Assembly (NCBI GenBank): GCA_017934045.1
Contig: JAGBKK010000007.1
Span: 1-64,000 of the forward strand
Direction of reading: 5' to 3'
DNA from: Neisseriaceae bacterium
GTDB taxonomy: Bacteria; Pseudomonadota; Gammaproteobacteria; Burkholderiales; Neisseriaceae
DNA: 64,000 nucleotides
Below are positions 1-8,848 of the stretch, one piece after another. The notes under the pieces were generated by a model. That model did no database searches. It worked only from the letters and a program-made list of their open reading frames with translations, and was not told the DNA's origin. Made by a program: the position numbers and the translations under genes. The first letter of the stretch is position 1. The number at the start of each line of letters is the position of its first letter.

Positions 1-435
1 GTATTTAGGCTGACCTGCTACACTCACGGTAAACATCGTTCTGCCGTGAAAACTATTCACGCAAGAAACAATTTCGTGTTTGTCTTCGCCAAAATTATCG
101 TGAGCATATTTGCGAGCAAGTTTTAGAGCGGCTTCATTGGCTTCTGCTCCTGAATTGGCAAAAAACACTTTATCGGCAAACGAGTGCTGCACCAATTTTT
201 CCGCTAATTCTTGGGTGGGACGCGTGGTGTATAAATTGGAAATATGCCACAATTTTTCCGCTTGTTTTTTGAGTGCGTCAAGCAAAACAGGGTGGCAATG
301 CCCCAACGCATTCACCGCAATACCGCCTGCTAAATCAATGTATTCATTGCCTTTATCGTCCCAAACGCGAGAGCCTTGTGCTTTTTCGGGAATAATATTG
401 GCAAACACAAAATTATTGGTGATAAAGTTTTTCAT
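1..435 (-). CDS. argD: Acetylornithine aminotransferase, N-terminal part (runs off window start)
   Basis: PLP-dependent class III aminotransferase that transaminates N-acetylornithine in arginine synthesis, and often succinyl-diaminopimelate in lysine synthesis. The visible 145 residues start [13 protein letters not shown] and contain the family blocks [33 protein letters not shown] (cofactor phosphate region) and SFHGRT. The rest, including the PLP lysine, lies beyond base 1. The start at 435 has an AAGGA ribosome site about 8 bases upstream. Other class III aminotransferases are possible, but the N-terminal blocks fit ArgD best. Confidence 0.9.
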   Translation of the reverse strand, partial: MKNFITNNFVFANIIPEKAQGSRVWDDKGNEYIDLAGGIAVNALGHCHPVLLDALKKQAEKLWHISNLYTTRPTQELAEKLVQHSFADKVFFANSGAEANEAALKLARKYAHDNFGEDKHEIVSCVNSFHGRTMFTVSVAGQPKY

Positions 436-467
436 CGTCAAAAATCCTTATAAAAAAAATCATTTCA

Positions 468-613
468 GAGACCAATGCAAAACTGGCATATATGGCACAT
501 TTGAAGCGTTGGGCTTACGCTCAAAAAACTCGCCTAACTATTTGTTATGTATTCGTTTTTTGTGCTACTACGCCTTGAACTGTATCCATATCTACCAGTT
601 TTGCAGGGGTCTC
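468..613. mobile_element. 146-bp MITE with 19-bp terminal inverted repeats
   Basis: The left end (468-486) reads GAGACCAATGCAAAACTGG and the right end (595-613) is its inverted copy with two mismatches. The interior has no credible ORF. The GAGACC...TGCAAAA end type resembles the ends of IS5-family (IS1106-like) elements in Neisseriaceae, as I recall them, so this is probably a non-autonomous derivative. I see no clear target-site duplication. It sits between argD and the small monooxygenase-like gene, both read leftwards. Confidence 0.7.
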
Positions 614-644
614 AATAAGCCATTTTTATCATCAATTCAAATAA

Positions 645-935
645 TTACAAATCTACTTCATCAAACAATTCAATCGAAATTTCACCATCGCACATTGCGG
701 CGAGTTTGGGCAGAATGCCTGTGAAGTGGGGCGTTGCACCGTGAAAATCCACAGCGGCTTGGTCTTTCCAGCATTCGATTACGGTAAATAGATTGGGGTT
801 GTTGCGGCTGATATTCATTGTGTAAAACACATTACCGCTTTCTGCACGAGATTTTTCCACTAATTCACGAGCGAGTGTTTTGAAATCAGCGACTTTGTCA
901 GCAGCAACGGGCATTTTGGCGACAATTTTAATCAT
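645..935 (-). CDS. Antibiotic biosynthesis monooxygenase (ABM)-domain protein
   Basis: A 96-residue single-domain protein of the dimeric ferredoxin-like ABM/YgiN class. It begins MIKIVAKMPVAADK, has the typical middle ESGNVFYTMNIS and TVIECWKDQAAVDFH, and ends in an acidic tail. YgiN-like members act on quinols, but the substrate of most members is unknown and I cannot assign one. The start has a good AAGGA site upstream. It reads towards argD but the MITE at 468-613 lies between. Confidence 0.8.
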   Translation of the reverse strand: MIKIVAKMPVAADKVADFKTLARELVEKSRAESGNVFYTMNISRNNPNLFTVIECWKDQAAVDFHGATPHFTGILPKLAAMCDGEISIELFDEVDL

Positions 936-1219
936 TGTAAAATTCCTTATTTTGTGTTGGAAACGCCGTATTGTAAAAAAATAATCCTCTTTTTTCTATA
1001 TTTTCAATCAAAAAATATGTTTCAGGCAGCCTGAAAGACTTTTTGCATTGCCGTTCTTTGTAATTAGGAGATGACTACGCCTTGACTGCGTCAAAGCTCG
1101 TCATAACAGTAATTTTTTTGTATGGCGTTTCTATTTTGATTTTTCAGGCTGCCTGAAACATTGTAGAATACACAATTTTTAATCTTTCAGGCAGCCTGAA
1201 AAAATAATAGGATAATCAA

Positions 1220-2425
1220 ATGTCATACATTGCCCCAGATGAAAAAGGTTTTTTTGGTGAATTTGGCGGTTCGTTTGTGTCGGAAACGCTGATTCGTGCT
1301 TTGGACGAATTAAAAATTGCTTATGCCCAAGCGAAAAATGATCCTGCGTTTTGGGCAGAATTCAACCATGATTTGGCGTTGTATGTGGGCAGACCGTCTC
1401 CGATTTATTATGCTGAACGATTAAGCCAACATTTGGGTGGGGCGAAGATTTATCTCAAACGCGAAGATTTGAATCACAGCGGCGCTCATAAAATTAACAA
1501 TACCATTGGTCAGGCGTTGCTTGCCAAACGAATGGGCAAAAAACGCGTGATTGCGGAAACAGGGGCAGGTCAGCACGGCGTGGCAAGTGCCACAGTGGCG
1601 GCTCGCTTTGGTATGCAATGCACGGTGTTTATGGGGGCAGATGATATTGTGCGACAAGCTCCGAATGTGTATCGTATGAAATTGTTGGGGGCGAAAGTGG
1701 TGGCGGTCGATAGCGGCTCACGCACCCTGAAAGACGCAATGAATGAAGCCTTGCGTGAATGGGTGGCGTGCGTTGATGATACTTTTTATATCATTGGTAC
1801 AGCCGCAGGTCCTGCGCCGTATCCTGAATTGGTGCGTGATTTTCAATGCGTTATCGGCAATGAATGCAAAACGCAAATGGTTGAATTAGTGGGCAGACAG
1901 CCTGATGTGGCGGTGGCGTGTGTGGGCGGTGGTTCAAACGCCATTGGTTTGTTTCACCCTTATATTGACGAACAATCGGTGCGTCTTGTGGGCGTGGAAG
2001 CAGGCGGTTTGGGCGTGGAAACGCTGGATAAACACGCCGCACCCATTTCGTCCAACAGTCCTGTTGGCGTTCTGCACGGCTTTAAAAGTTATTTAATGCA
2101 GGACGAAAACGGGCAAGTGTCGGCAACGCATTCGGTGTCGGCTGGTTTGGATTATCCTGGTGTCGGACCAGAACACGCACATTTGCATAAAATCGGACGC
2201 GTGGCATATACTGCCGTGAATGATGATGAAGCTTTATCCGCTTTCCACGATTTATGCCGTTTTGAAGGCATTATCCCTGCGTTGGAAAGTAGCCACGCTT
2301 TGGCGTGGGCAATTCAAAACGCCCCCAAAATGGATAAAGAACAAATCATTTTGGTGAATTTATCAGGCAGGGGCGATAAGGACATTAACACGGTGGCGAA
2401 GTTATCAGGGATTGAGTTGGGTTAA
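1220..2425 (+). CDS. trpB: Tryptophan synthase beta chain
   Basis: Catalyses indole plus L-serine to L-tryptophan with PLP, normally in a complex with TrpA. The 401-residue length is standard. It opens with the family signature [14 protein letters not shown], the Schiff-base lysine is K91 in HSGAHKINN, the [10 protein letters not shown] loop follows, and the phosphate-binding GGGSNAIG is present. No trpA is adjacent; the next gene, 26 bases downstream, is an inositol-monophosphatase family member. Three DUS lie in the 280-bp upstream region. Confidence 0.97.
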   Translation: MSYIAPDEKGFFGEFGGSFVSETLIRALDELKIAYAQAKNDPAFWAEFNHDLALYVGRPSPIYYAERLSQHLGGAKIYLKREDLNHSGAHKINNTIGQALLAKRMGKKRVIAETGAGQHGVASATVAARFGMQCTVFMGADDIVRQAPNVYRMKLLGAKVVAVDSGSRTLKDAMNEALREWVACVDDTFYIIGTAAGPAPYPELVRDFQCVIGNECKTQMVELVGRQPDVAVACVGGGSNAIGLFHPYIDEQSVRLVGVEAGGLGVETLDKHAAPISSNSPVGVLHGFKSYLMQDENGQVSATHSVSAGLDYPGVGPEHAHLHKIGRVAYTAVNDDEALSAFHDLCRFEGIIPALESSHALAWAIQNAPKMDKEQIILVNLSGRGDKDINTVAKLSGIELG

Positions 2426-2451
2426 TTTCAGGCTGCCTGAAACAGTATTTT

Positions 2452-3249
2452 ATGGAAACACTACAACGCATTCAGCATTTAATTCGACAAACCACGGCAG
2501 AAGAAATTATGCCGCGGTTTTTACGCGTGGGTGCAAGCACCAAAGCAGACGGCACGCTGATGACCGAAGCCGACTTATCCGCACAACAAGCGTTGATAAC
2601 AGGCTTAAAGCAAATTATTGATTGTCCTGCTTTGGGTGAAGAAATGTCGTCTGATGAACAACGCCATTTGTGGTACAACAATCCTGACGGTTTGTGGGTG
2701 ATTGATCCGATTGACGGCACAACCAATTTTGTGGCAGGCATTCCGCATTTTGCGGTGTCGGTGGCGTTTGTGAAAAATGGCGAAAGTCAAATGGGCGTAA
2801 CATTTGACCCATTTTGTGATGAAATGTTTTATGCCGTTAAAGGGCAGGGGGCATTTCTTAACGGCACGCCGTTGCCTTTACGCCAAAATGCTTGTCATTC
2901 TTTACGAGATGCCGTTGCTGCTGTGGAAGTCAAATACTTGCGTTCAGGTACATTAGCCCACCGTATGCAAAACTTGTCGCCTTGCCGTTCGCAACGCAAT
3001 ATGGGGTGCAGTACGCTTGATTGGTGCTATTTAGCGTCAGGTCGTTTTGATGTCTTTTTGCACGGCGGACAAAAACTGTGGGATTACGCCGCAGGCAGTC
3101 TCATTGCCACCGAAGCAGGCGGACAACTTGCCACATTAGAAGGTGATGATTTTTGGAGCGGCAAACACACTTTCAAACGCTCGGTTATTGCCGCGATTGA
3201 ACCTAAACTCTTCACCGCTTGGTTGAAATGGGTGCGAGATAATCAATAG
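2452..3249 (+). CDS. Inositol monophosphatase family protein
   Basis: A 265-residue metal-dependent sugar-phosphate phosphatase. Metal ligands are visible as GEE around residue 64, the DPIDGTTNF motif at 85-93, and WDYAAG at 210-215. The family includes SuhB, CysQ and HisN; the sequence alone does not choose between inositol phosphate, PAP and histidinol phosphate as substrate. It starts 26 bases after trpB and is probably co-transcribed, with a DUS in the gap. The ribosome site is weak. Confidence 0.85.
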   Translation: METLQRIQHLIRQTTAEEIMPRFLRVGASTKADGTLMTEADLSAQQALITGLKQIIDCPALGEEMSSDEQRHLWYNNPDGLWVIDPIDGTTNFVAGIPHFAVSVAFVKNGESQMGVTFDPFCDEMFYAVKGQGAFLNGTPLPLRQNACHSLRDAVAAVEVKYLRSGTLAHRMQNLSPCRSQRNMGCSTLDWCYLASGRFDVFLHGGQKLWDYAAGSLIATEAGGQLATLEGDDFWSGKHTFKRSVIAAIEPKLFTAWLKWVRDNQ

Positions 3250-3297
3250 TTTTACTCAATTCATACCAAAATTATGTGGCGTTGGTTTGCCTTGCCG

Positions 3298-3403
3298 TAT
3301 AGTCGATAAACTTCAAAATTGAAATGCGTTGGTTCTCCTTGCCGTATTATTTATACTGTCGCAGGAATTACGCCTGTTTCACTTTTGAATTTGTTTGACT
3401 ATA
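3298..3403. repeat. 106-bp TATAGTC-end repeat, copy A
   Basis: It starts TATAGTCGATAAACTTCAAA and ends TTTGAATTTGTTTGACTATA, the terminal inverted repeats of a family with other copies at 21502, 34616, 43924 and 45255. The interior, including TTGCCGTATTATTTATACT, matches the 34616-34721 copy closely over the same 106-bp length. No ORF. It lies between the convergent IMPase-family gene and gyrA. Confidence 0.7.
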
Positions 3404-3459
3404 AATATAACGCTTCGATTATTTTTTCAGGCTGCCTGAAAAAATAATGACAATAAATA

Positions 3460-3494
3460 AAAACCCCCTTTCAGGCAGCCTGAAACGGGGTTTT
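3460..3494 (-). terminator. gyrA terminator built around a DUS
   Basis: AAAACCCC at 3460 pairs with GGGGTTTT ending at 3494, and the enclosed DUS palindrome extends the stem. A T-rich run follows on the minus strand, just after the gyrA reading frame ends at 3507. Confidence 0.75.
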
Positions 3495-3506
3495 AAAATA
3501 GAAAAA

Positions 3507-4052
3507 TTATTCTACGCTGTTGTTATTGTTTGATAACTCTTCTTCTGCCGTGTCTTCTTCATCGCTTTCGGCAATGGGTTCTATGCTCACCAAGTTTTGT
3601 CCGTCATCAAGGTTAATCAGGCGAACGCCTTGGGCGGCTCTGCCTGTTTCGCGGATTTGTTCGACTTTGGTGCGAATTAACACACCGCCGTCTGTAATCA
3701 GCATTAAGTCGTCCGTGGGATTAACCAGTGCCGCACCGATTAACTCGCCGTTGCGTTCGCCTGTGTCAATCGCAATAATGCCTTGTCCGCCTTTGCCTTT
3801 GCGGCTGTAATCGGCAATCGGCGTGCGTTTGCCGTAGCCGTTTTGAGTGGCGGTTAAGACTTGCAATTCGCTATCAGGTGTCGCAACCAGTAGGCTCACG
3901 ATTTTGCCGTTTTCAGGCAGCCGCATACCACGCAAACCGCCTGAACCACGACCTGACGGACGCACGCCGTTGGCTTTGGCGGTGGCTTCATCGGTGTTGT
4001 CGCTGTCTTCATTCACTTCGTCATCAGACGATTCGTCATCGTCTAATTGATT
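3507..4052 (-). pseudogene. gyrA: GyrA C-terminal blades, separated from gyrA by an in-frame stop
   Basis: This continues the gyrA frame beyond the TAA at 4053-4055 without any frameshift. It encodes an acidic linker (LDDDESSDDEVNEDSD), then NGVRPSGRGSGGLRGMRLP, GYGKRTPIADYSRKGKGGQG and GGVLIRTKVEQIRETGRAAQG, all recognisable final blades of the GyrA C-terminal beta-pinwheel. The first possible in-frame restart is a GTG at 4016 with no convincing ribosome site. High conservation suggests the segment is still translated or was split very recently; a sequencing error at the TAA is the main alternative. Confidence 0.85.
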
Positions 4053-6209
4053 TTATTTCCAGTGGTATTCGTTAAATTTCAACGCCTTACCTAAATTAGA
4101 AAACAGCATAATGTCGTCCGAACCGCCTGTTTCAACCGCTCCGATTAGGCTGTCGCCGTCTTTCATCGTAATGGCTTTAATGCCGTCTTTACGGACATTT
4201 TTGAATGCCGACAGACGCACTTTTTTCACCATACCTTTGGCGGTGGCAAAGAAGACATAGCGGTCGTCAGGGAAATCTCGCACAGGTAAGACGGCTTCGA
4301 CTTTTTCGTCTTCTAACAAGTTAATCACATTGTTAATCGGTCTGCCTTTGCTGTTGCGACCGCCTTCGGGCAGACGATACACTTTAATCCAGTGGCAACG
4401 CCCTAAATTGGTAAAGCACAGCAGGTAATCGTGCGTGTTGGCAACGAACAGACTTTCGACAAAGTCCTCATCTTTGGTGGCGGCGGCTTGTTTGCCACGA
4501 CCGCCACGGCGTTGGGCTTGATAATCATCAACAGGCTGGGTTTTAATGTAACCGCTGTGCGTTAGGGTGATGATCATTTCGCGTTCTGGGATTAAGTCTT
4601 CATCGTCAATATCGCCGCCGAATGGGTCGATTTCGGATCTGCGTGGGTCGTTAAATTGCTCTTTTAACGCCACGAGTTCATCGTGAATGATTTGGTCGAT
4701 TCGTTCGCGTTTTGCCAAAATATCTAATAAATCCAAGATAATATCCAAGATTTCTTTGTATTCGGCAATGATTTTGTCTTGTTCCAAGCCAGTTAGGCGT
4801 TGCAAACGCATATCCAAAATGGCTTGGGCTTGGGCTTCGGAAAGATAATAGCCGTTTTCTTGCAAGCCTAAATGTTCAGGCAGCCCTTGTGGCTTAATCA
4901 AACGCACATCGTCAAGTGAGCGGTGCAACATTTCGCCCACCAACGCCGATTGCCAAGGTTTGGCTAACAATGCAGCTTTCGCTTCTGGCGGTGTGGCAGA
5001 CGCTTTGATTAAGGCGATGATTTCATCGACATTCGACAACGCCACTGCCAAGCCTTCTAAAATGTGTCCGCGTTCTCGTGCTTTGCGTAATTCAAACAGC
5101 GTACGGCGTGTAACCACTTCACGGCGATGACGCAAAAATTCGCTTAAAATTTGTTTGATATTCAGTAATCTTGGCTGACCATCAACCAACGCCACCATAT
5201 TGATACCAAAGGTGTCTTGCAACTGCGTGAGTTTGTAAAGTTTATTCAACACCACGCCTGCGTTTTCACCACGTTTGAGTTCAATCACCACACGCATACC
5301 CGATTTGTCGGATTCGTCCCGCATTTCGGAAATGCCTTCAATCACCTTATCACGCACCAACTCGCCGATTTTCTCGCACATTTTGGCTTTATTCACTTGA
5401 TAAGGAATTTCGTCAATGATAATGGCTTCACGGTCGCCGTTTTTGCCGATTTGTTCAATATGCGTTTTGCCACGCATAATCACACGCCCACGACCTGTTT
5501 TATAGCCTTCTCTGACACCGCTTAAACCGTAAATCGTTGCCCCTGTGGGAAAATCAGGTGCAGGCAAGATTTTAATAATATCGTCAATGCTGATATTGTC
5601 ATCAGCCAATAGAGCCAACGCCGCATCAACTGTTTCACCCAAATTGTGTGGCGGAATGTTGGTTGCCATACCCACCGCAATCCCTGCCGAACCATTCACC
5701 AACAAGGCAGGCAGACGCGTGGGCAGAACCAAAGGTTCGTGTTCTGAACCGTCATAGTTAGGACCAAAATCCACCGTTTCTTTATCAATATCTGCCAACA
5801 TTTCGTGGGCGATTTTTGCCATACGAATTTCGGTATAACGCATCGCCGCAGGAGCATCACCATCGACCGAACCAAAGTTACCCTGCCCATCGACCAACAT
5901 ATGACGCATAGAAAAAGGTTGAGCCAAACGCACAATGGTGTCATACACTGCCTTATCGCCGTGTGGGTGATATTTACCGATAACATCACCCACAATGCGT
6001 GCGGATTTTTTATACGCTTTGTTCCAGTCGTTGTTTAATTCGTGCATAGCGTATAAAACACGGCGATGAACAGGTTTTAAGCCGTCTCGCACATCAGGCA
6101 AGGCACGCCCCACAATCACACTCATTGCGTAGTCTAAATAAGACCGCCGCATTTCGTCTTCAAGCGTTACAGGGAGCGTTTCTTTGGCAAATTGATTTTG
6201 ATCGGTCAT
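4053..6209 (-). CDS. gyrA: DNA gyrase subunit A, ending early at an in-frame TAA
   Basis: Type II topoisomerase subunit that cuts and rejoins DNA and, with GyrB, introduces negative supercoils. The 718 residues include the breakage-reunion domain with catalytic Tyr125 ([10 protein letters not shown]) and the GyrA box QRRGGRG in the C-terminal domain. Full-length relatives are roughly 850-920 residues; here TAA follows FNEYHWK and the remaining blades lie in the same frame downstream. Residue 86, equivalent to E. coli Ser83 in the quinolone-resistance region, is Lys (HGDKAVYDT; codon at 5952-5954), while the Asp equivalent to Asp87 is kept at residue 90. Confidence 0.93.
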   Translation of the reverse strand: MTDQNQFAKETLPVTLEDEMRRSYLDYAMSVIVGRALPDVRDGLKPVHRRVLYAMHELNNDWNKAYKKSARIVGDVIGKYHPHGDKAVYDTIVRLAQPFSMRHMLVDGQGNFGSVDGDAPAAMRYTEIRMAKIAHEMLADIDKETVDFGPNYDGSEHEPLVLPTRLPALLVNGSAGIAVGMATNIPPHNLGETVDAALALLADDNISIDDIIKILPAPDFPTGATIYGLSGVREGYKTGRGRVIMRGKTHIEQIGKNGDREAIIIDEIPYQVNKAKMCEKIGELVRDKVIEGISEMRDESDKSGMRVVIELKRGENAGVVLNKLYKLTQLQDTFGINMVALVDGQPRLLNIKQILSEFLRHRREVVTRRTLFELRKARERGHILEGLAVALSNVDEIIALIKASATPPEAKAALLAKPWQSALVGEMLHRSLDDVRLIKPQGLPEHLGLQENGYYLSEAQAQAILDMRLQRLTGLEQDKIIAEYKEILDIILDLLDILAKRERIDQIIHDELVALKEQFNDPRRSEIDPFGGDIDDEDLIPEREMIITLTHSGYIKTQPVDDYQAQRRGGRGKQAAATKDEDFVESLFVANTHDYLLCFTNLGRCHWIKVYRLPEGGRNSKGRPINNVINLLEDEKVEAVLPVRDFPDDRYVFFATAKGMVKKVRLSAFKNVRKDGIKAITMKDGDSLIGAVETGGSDDIMLFSNLGKALKFNEYHWK

Positions 6210-6294
6210 AATTGAAAAACCGCCTTGAAAATGAATATTAAAAAACGGTGAATTTTAGCATAAATCCGTGTTTTTTCGTAAGGGGTTTGTGGTT

Positions 6295-6311
6295 TTTCAG
6301 GCTACCTGAAA
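6295..6311 (+). repeat. Variant DUS (GGCTACC core)
   Basis: TTTCAGGCTACCTGAAA differs from the common motif at one central base and equals the dialect I recall for Eikenella. It is the only exact copy of that variant I noticed here. It lies in the gyrA-lipB divergent intergenic region; a standard DUS follows at about 6352. Confidence 0.6.
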
Positions 6312-6382
6312 GAAAAAAATAATCAGTGATAAAATAGCGTTATATTTAATTGTTTCAGGCTGCCTGAAAGATATAAAATAAT

Positions 6383-6991
6383 ATGAAAATCAAATATTTA
6401 GGACGCAATCAGCCGTATTTGCCTATTTTTCGGCAAATGCAAGATTTCACTGCCAACCGCACGCCTGATACGCAGGACGAATTGTGGGTGGTGGAACACG
6501 CTCCTGTTTTTACGCAGGGTAAATCAGGGCGTGCGGAGCATTTGCTTTACGCTAACGATATTCCTGTGATTGAAACCGACCGTGGCGGGCAGATTACTTA
6601 TCACGGTTTGGGGCAAGTGGTGGTGTATGTGCTGATTGATTTTAAACGCCGCAATATTTCCGTGCGAGAATTGGTCAGTCGCATTGAAAACGCCGTAATT
6701 GCCACGCTATCCGATTATCATATTCAGGCTGCCGCAGACCCCAAACGCCCAGGTGTTTATACACCAAACGGCAAAAAAATTGCGTCTTTGGGTTTGCGAA
6801 TTAAAAACGGAGCGACTTATCACGGTGTGGCGTTGAATGTTAATATGGATTTGTCGCCATTTTCGCAAATCAATCCTTGCGGTTACACAGGTTTAGAAAT
6901 GACGCAAGTGGCTGATTTTATTCAACCTTGTCCTGATTGGCAGGAAGTGGCAGAAAAGTTGGCACAGGCATTGGCAAATAAATTGGAGTAA
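6383..6991 (+). CDS. lipB: Octanoyltransferase (lipoate-protein ligase B)
   Basis: Moves octanoyl from acyl carrier protein to the lipoyl domains of 2-oxoacid dehydrogenases and GcvH, the first step of lipoate synthesis. The 202-residue protein has [12 protein letters not shown], the catalytic-lysine region [12 protein letters not shown] and the catalytic-cysteine motif [12 protein letters not shown]. It is transcribed away from gyrA. The next gene starts 3 bases after the stop, so the two are likely co-transcribed. Confidence 0.96.
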   Translation: MKIKYLGRNQPYLPIFRQMQDFTANRTPDTQDELWVVEHAPVFTQGKSGRAEHLLYANDIPVIETDRGGQITYHGLGQVVVYVLIDFKRRNISVRELVSRIENAVIATLSDYHIQAAADPKRPGVYTPNGKKIASLGLRIKNGATYHGVALNVNMDLSPFSQINPCGYTGLEMTQVADFIQPCPDWQEVAEKLAQALANKLE

Positions 6992-6994
6992 AAA

Positions 6995-8836
6995 ATGGCT
7001 AAAAACTTTTACGAAAAATTAAATATTTCTTTGAACGCTGATGACAAAACCATTTTAAATGCTTTGCAACGCATTGCTCAAAGCGGTCAATATTCATTGG
7101 AAGAAATTCAAACCATTAAAGAAACGCTGCTTAATCTTGAAAAAAGAGCGGAATACAATCAAACCATTATTCATTCACAAAAAAACTTTTATGAATTATT
7201 AAATATTTTACCCAATGCTTCTGAAAATATTATATTAAACGCCATTCGCCGTAAAGCCGAAAATGGTGATTTATCATTAGAAGAAATACAAGAAATCAAA
7301 GAAACTTTGTTAAATAAAGAAAAAAGAGCAGAATATAATCAAACGATTGTGCTTGAAAATAAATCAGAAAATTTGCCAAAAATACAAAAATCATCACGCG
7401 GTTTTTCAAAATCGTTTTTAATTGTTTTTGCCATTATTTTATTGTCCGTAATGGGTTATTCAATACATTATTATTACAATAATTATTATGTGTATAGAAT
7501 GACTGGTGGGGAAAAGTTTTTCTTTAATGAACGCAGGAGTATATTGGATTATCCTGATAAAGAAGAATTGCAACCTGAAATGAAAGATGATAGAAAAATT
7601 GTTGATTATATATCGACAAGTCAAGATAGTCATAGAAATATAGTTGTTTTGTATCAAAACAGATTTTATCATGATAAAAATAAAGATAGAGAAAGACATA
7701 TTCAATGGTTTAATTTGGATTTGCCTAATGGATATAATAGTGAAATGTATCAAAAAACAAAAAAAATCAATGAATATATTGCTAATAATAAAAAATTAAC
7801 AAAAGTAAAATTATTGGACAGTGGTAAGTTAATGATTACAGGAAGAGATGAAACTTTTATTTTTAATTTACACGATGACTCTGTTAAAAAAATTCCATTA
7901 GGATATGCCGATGTCGTTGATGATAATTATCTTTTTTTCAATAATGCAAGAACAAAGTTTTCAAAAGAAGAACAAAATCAAATTTTTGAAAATAAAAATC
8001 ATATATTGATTACGAAATATAAAATATTCTTCTATGATTTGGTAAATGATAAGCTTATTGAAGAATTTCATATTCCATTTCAAATGGAATTAAATTATGA
8101 TGATGATTATACTTGGCATTATTTTTCCGATTTTACAGATAAACAAGGTAAAAAATTGGCTATTTTTACCAGAAAAGTATTTAAAAATAATGGCAAAGTT
8201 GATGCAGATAATACGCATAATATAATTGAAATTTATCAACTGAATAAAGATAAAGGTGTTCTCAATTCAGTTAATAAAATATTCAGTAAGGAGTTTATTG
8301 GTGAATATATCGAAATGCCAAAATTTTCCGATAATGGTAAGGAACTTTATTTTATTAAAACACCGATAAAAGATTACAAAGAATATGTGATTAAAAACAA
8401 TAATCAAAATGCACAATTTGTTCGTTATGATTTTATGAAAAATCAAGAAATAAAATCAACAAATATTGATACTTATGATGTTAAAAATTACCATTTTAAT
8501 CCAAAAACCAATGAATTTTTTGCCATAGGTACACCTGACGCAGAAACACGATTGTTATCAAATTCTGAAATGTATAAAAAGGCAAAAGATTTAATGTATT
8601 CTAATTTTTACGGCACTTATTATCATGATTTATCAAAAGAACACGGAATAATTGATAATTTAAATACGATAAATATATATCGAAAAGATCAATGTGGTGA
8701 TTTTGTCTTTTCAAAAAATAGCCATATTTTCGCCCCATTTTGTACCAATTACCATTTTGTTTATTTTCATCGTTCTGATGAAATCAATTATTTGAAAAAA
8801 GTTTTGGAAGAAGCGGAAGAAAAACGCATTTTTTAA
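6995..8836 (+). CDS. Membrane protein with two tandem HPD-less J-like domains
   Basis: A 613-residue protein of unknown function. Residues 3-57 and 63-117 are near-repeats of a J-domain-shaped unit (NFYEKLN...LEKRAEYNQTI and NFYELLN...KEKRAEYNQTI) in which the HPD loop that activates Hsp70 is replaced by SGQYS or NGDLS. One membrane segment follows at about 141-160, then about 450 residues rich in aromatic, Lys and Asn residues with no motif I recognise. The N-terminal region has ordinary composition but the rest of the gene is markedly AT-rich, suggesting transfer or weak constraint. A related unit occurs at 22577-22942. It follows lipB by 3 bases with GGAG upstream. Confidence 0.75.
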   Translation: MAKNFYEKLNISLNADDKTILNALQRIAQSGQYSLEEIQTIKETLLNLEKRAEYNQTIIHSQKNFYELLNILPNASENIILNAIRRKAENGDLSLEEIQEIKETLLNKEKRAEYNQTIVLENKSENLPKIQKSSRGFSKSFLIVFAIILLSVMGYSIHYYYNNYYVYRMTGGEKFFFNERRSILDYPDKEELQPEMKDDRKIVDYISTSQDSHRNIVVLYQNRFYHDKNKDRERHIQWFNLDLPNGYNSEMYQKTKKINEYIANNKKLTKVKLLDSGKLMITGRDETFIFNLHDDSVKKIPLGYADVVDDNYLFFNNARTKFSKEEQNQIFENKNHILITKYKIFFYDLVNDKLIEEFHIPFQMELNYDDDYTWHYFSDFTDKQGKKLAIFTRKVFKNNGKVDADNTHNIIEIYQLNKDKGVLNSVNKIFSKEFIGEYIEMPKFSDNGKELYFIKTPIKDYKEYVIKNNNQNAQFVRYDFMKNQEIKSTNIDTYDVKNYHFNPKTNEFFAIGTPDAETRLLSNSEMYKKAKDLMYSNFYGTYYHDLSKEHGIIDNLNTINIYRKDQCGDFVFSKNSHIFAPFCTNYHFVYFHRSDEINYLKKVLEEAEEKRIF

Positions 8837-8848
8837 CCATAAACGCTT

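Noticed and set aside
110..724. Long plus-strand ORF of 204 codons opposite argD
   Set aside because: It is antisense to argD, crosses the MITE and the next gene, and its translation has no recognisable domain.
1066..1120. Hairpin ATGAC...TTGAC-TGC-GTCAA...GTCAT upstream of trpB as a trp attenuator
   Set aside because: No leader peptide with Trp codons and no alternative pairing seen; it resembles general intergenic repeat DNA.
2472..2741. Minus-strand ORF opposite the IMPase-family gene
   Set aside because: Shadow of a well-supported family member with clear DPIDGTTNF and WDYAAG motifs on the plus strand.
5217..5525. Plus-strand ORF inside gyrA
   Set aside because: Antisense to conserved gyrA codons; composition is that of a mirrored frame.
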